Of a stretch of 5,626 nt of DNA, positions 5,272 to 5,626 are shown piece by piece (position 1 is the first letter of the stretch; every line of letters starts with the position of its first letter). The notes below the pieces were generated by a model that was given only the letters and a program-made list of their open reading frames with translations, had not been told where the DNA came from and made no database searches. The DNA is taken from assembly GCA_937923225.1 (NCBI GenBank), contig CALAKR010000323.1, forward strand, positions 1 through 5,626. The letters are read 5' to 3'. Made by a program: the position numbers and the translations under genes. Source of the stretch: an uncultured Aquabacterium sp. GTDB taxonomy: Bacteria; Pseudomonadota; Gammaproteobacteria; Burkholderiales; Burkholderiaceae_C.

Positions 5272-5626
5272 TCAGCTGTTGGTGAGCACGCTCAGCTGCT
5301 GCGCGACGTAGGCCGACAGGCTGTTGAGCTTGGTCATGTTGTTGTCCAGCGCGGTGTACTGCGCGCGCAGGCGGGCTTCAACCAGCGTCAAGCGGTTGTC
5401 GATGTCGTCGATCTTCTTCTCGTTGCGCTTGATGGTGCTCTTGATGCCGTCCTGGCGCGCAGCAATGCTGCCGTCGCTGCCCGCGATCTGGTTGGCCATC
5501 TTGTAGAAGCGCTGGCCCATGCCGGCGGCGTTGGGGTCGGCGTCGTTGGCGGTCGAGAAGAACTTTCGCACCTCATCGAGGTTGTCCTTCAGCGCCTTGT
5601 CGAGCTTGGTGCCGTTGGTGGAGAAG
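5272..5626 (-). CDS. fliD: FliD, flagellar filament cap protein (C-terminal 117 residues)
   Basis: FliD forms the pentameric or hexameric cap at the filament tip, where it helps fold incoming flagellin. Only the end of the gene is present; the 5' part lies beyond base 5626. The visible 117 residues start FSTNGTKLDKALKDNLDEVRKFF and include MGQRFYKMANQIAG and the DGSIAARQDGIKSTIKRNEKKIDDID segment. They continue through RLTLVEARLRAQYTALDNNMTKLNSLSAYVAQQL to a TGA at 5272. This is the FliD_C pattern: a DG..(T)R.DGI..(S)IK segment, a coiled coil, then E.R.R.QYTALD and a terminal helix resembling those of flagellin and hook-associated proteins that mediate axial packing and export. The GTG at 5571 is internal and not a start. 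The stop is 98 bp before fliS. Confidence 0.95.
   Translation of the reverse strand, partial: FSTNGTKLDKALKDNLDEVRKFFSTANDADPNAAGMGQRFYKMANQIAGSDGSIAARQDGIKSTIKRNEKKIDDIDNRLTLVEARLRAQYTALDNNMTKLNSLSAYVAQQLSVLTNS

Overview
The window looks like chromosomal DNA from a flagellated, GC-rich betaproteobacterium, most likely of the order Burkholderiales. This rests on three things: the protein sequences, the hemC-hemD-hemX-hemY gene order, and codon use that almost never includes TTA, CTA or TCA. All genes lie on the minus strand, so transcription runs from high to low coordinates. I see no rRNA, tRNA, CRISPR array, insertion sequence or phage feature.

Flagellar part (5626 down to 3561). The window opens inside fliD (filament cap), of which only the last 117 codons are present. 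After a 98-bp gap come fliS (flagellin export chaperone), fliT (FliD-type chaperone) and a ycgR-type flagellar brake gene with a PilZ domain. The gap contains a near-perfect sigma-28 (FliA) promoter, with a -35 of TCAAGCCC, an 11-nt spacer and a -10 of GCCGATAA. fliS-fliT-ycgR is therefore probably a late flagellar transcription unit. It links filament assembly chaperones to a c-di-GMP-responsive brake.

Heme part (3515 down to 1). hemC (hydroxymethylbilane synthase) and hemD (uroporphyrinogen-III synthase) catalyse consecutive steps from porphobilinogen to uroporphyrinogen III. They are followed by hemX and hemY, two membrane-anchored accessory proteins; hemY is cut by the window end. hemC and hemD overlap by 4 bp. 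hemD, hemX and hemY share one reading frame, and a single TGA plus 16 sense codons separates hemD from hemX. This matters because some Burkholderiales carry a fused HemD-HemX protein.

Only 45 bp separate ycgR from hemC. I find no terminator and no convincing sigma-70 promoter there, only a small inverted repeat touching the hemC start codon. Read-through from the flagellar promoter into the heme genes is therefore possible but unproven. No wholly new system is visible. The points worth a second look are the sigma-28 promoter and its effect on the fliS start, the in-frame hemD/hemX junction, the hairpin at the hemC start, and the flagellar-to-heme junction.
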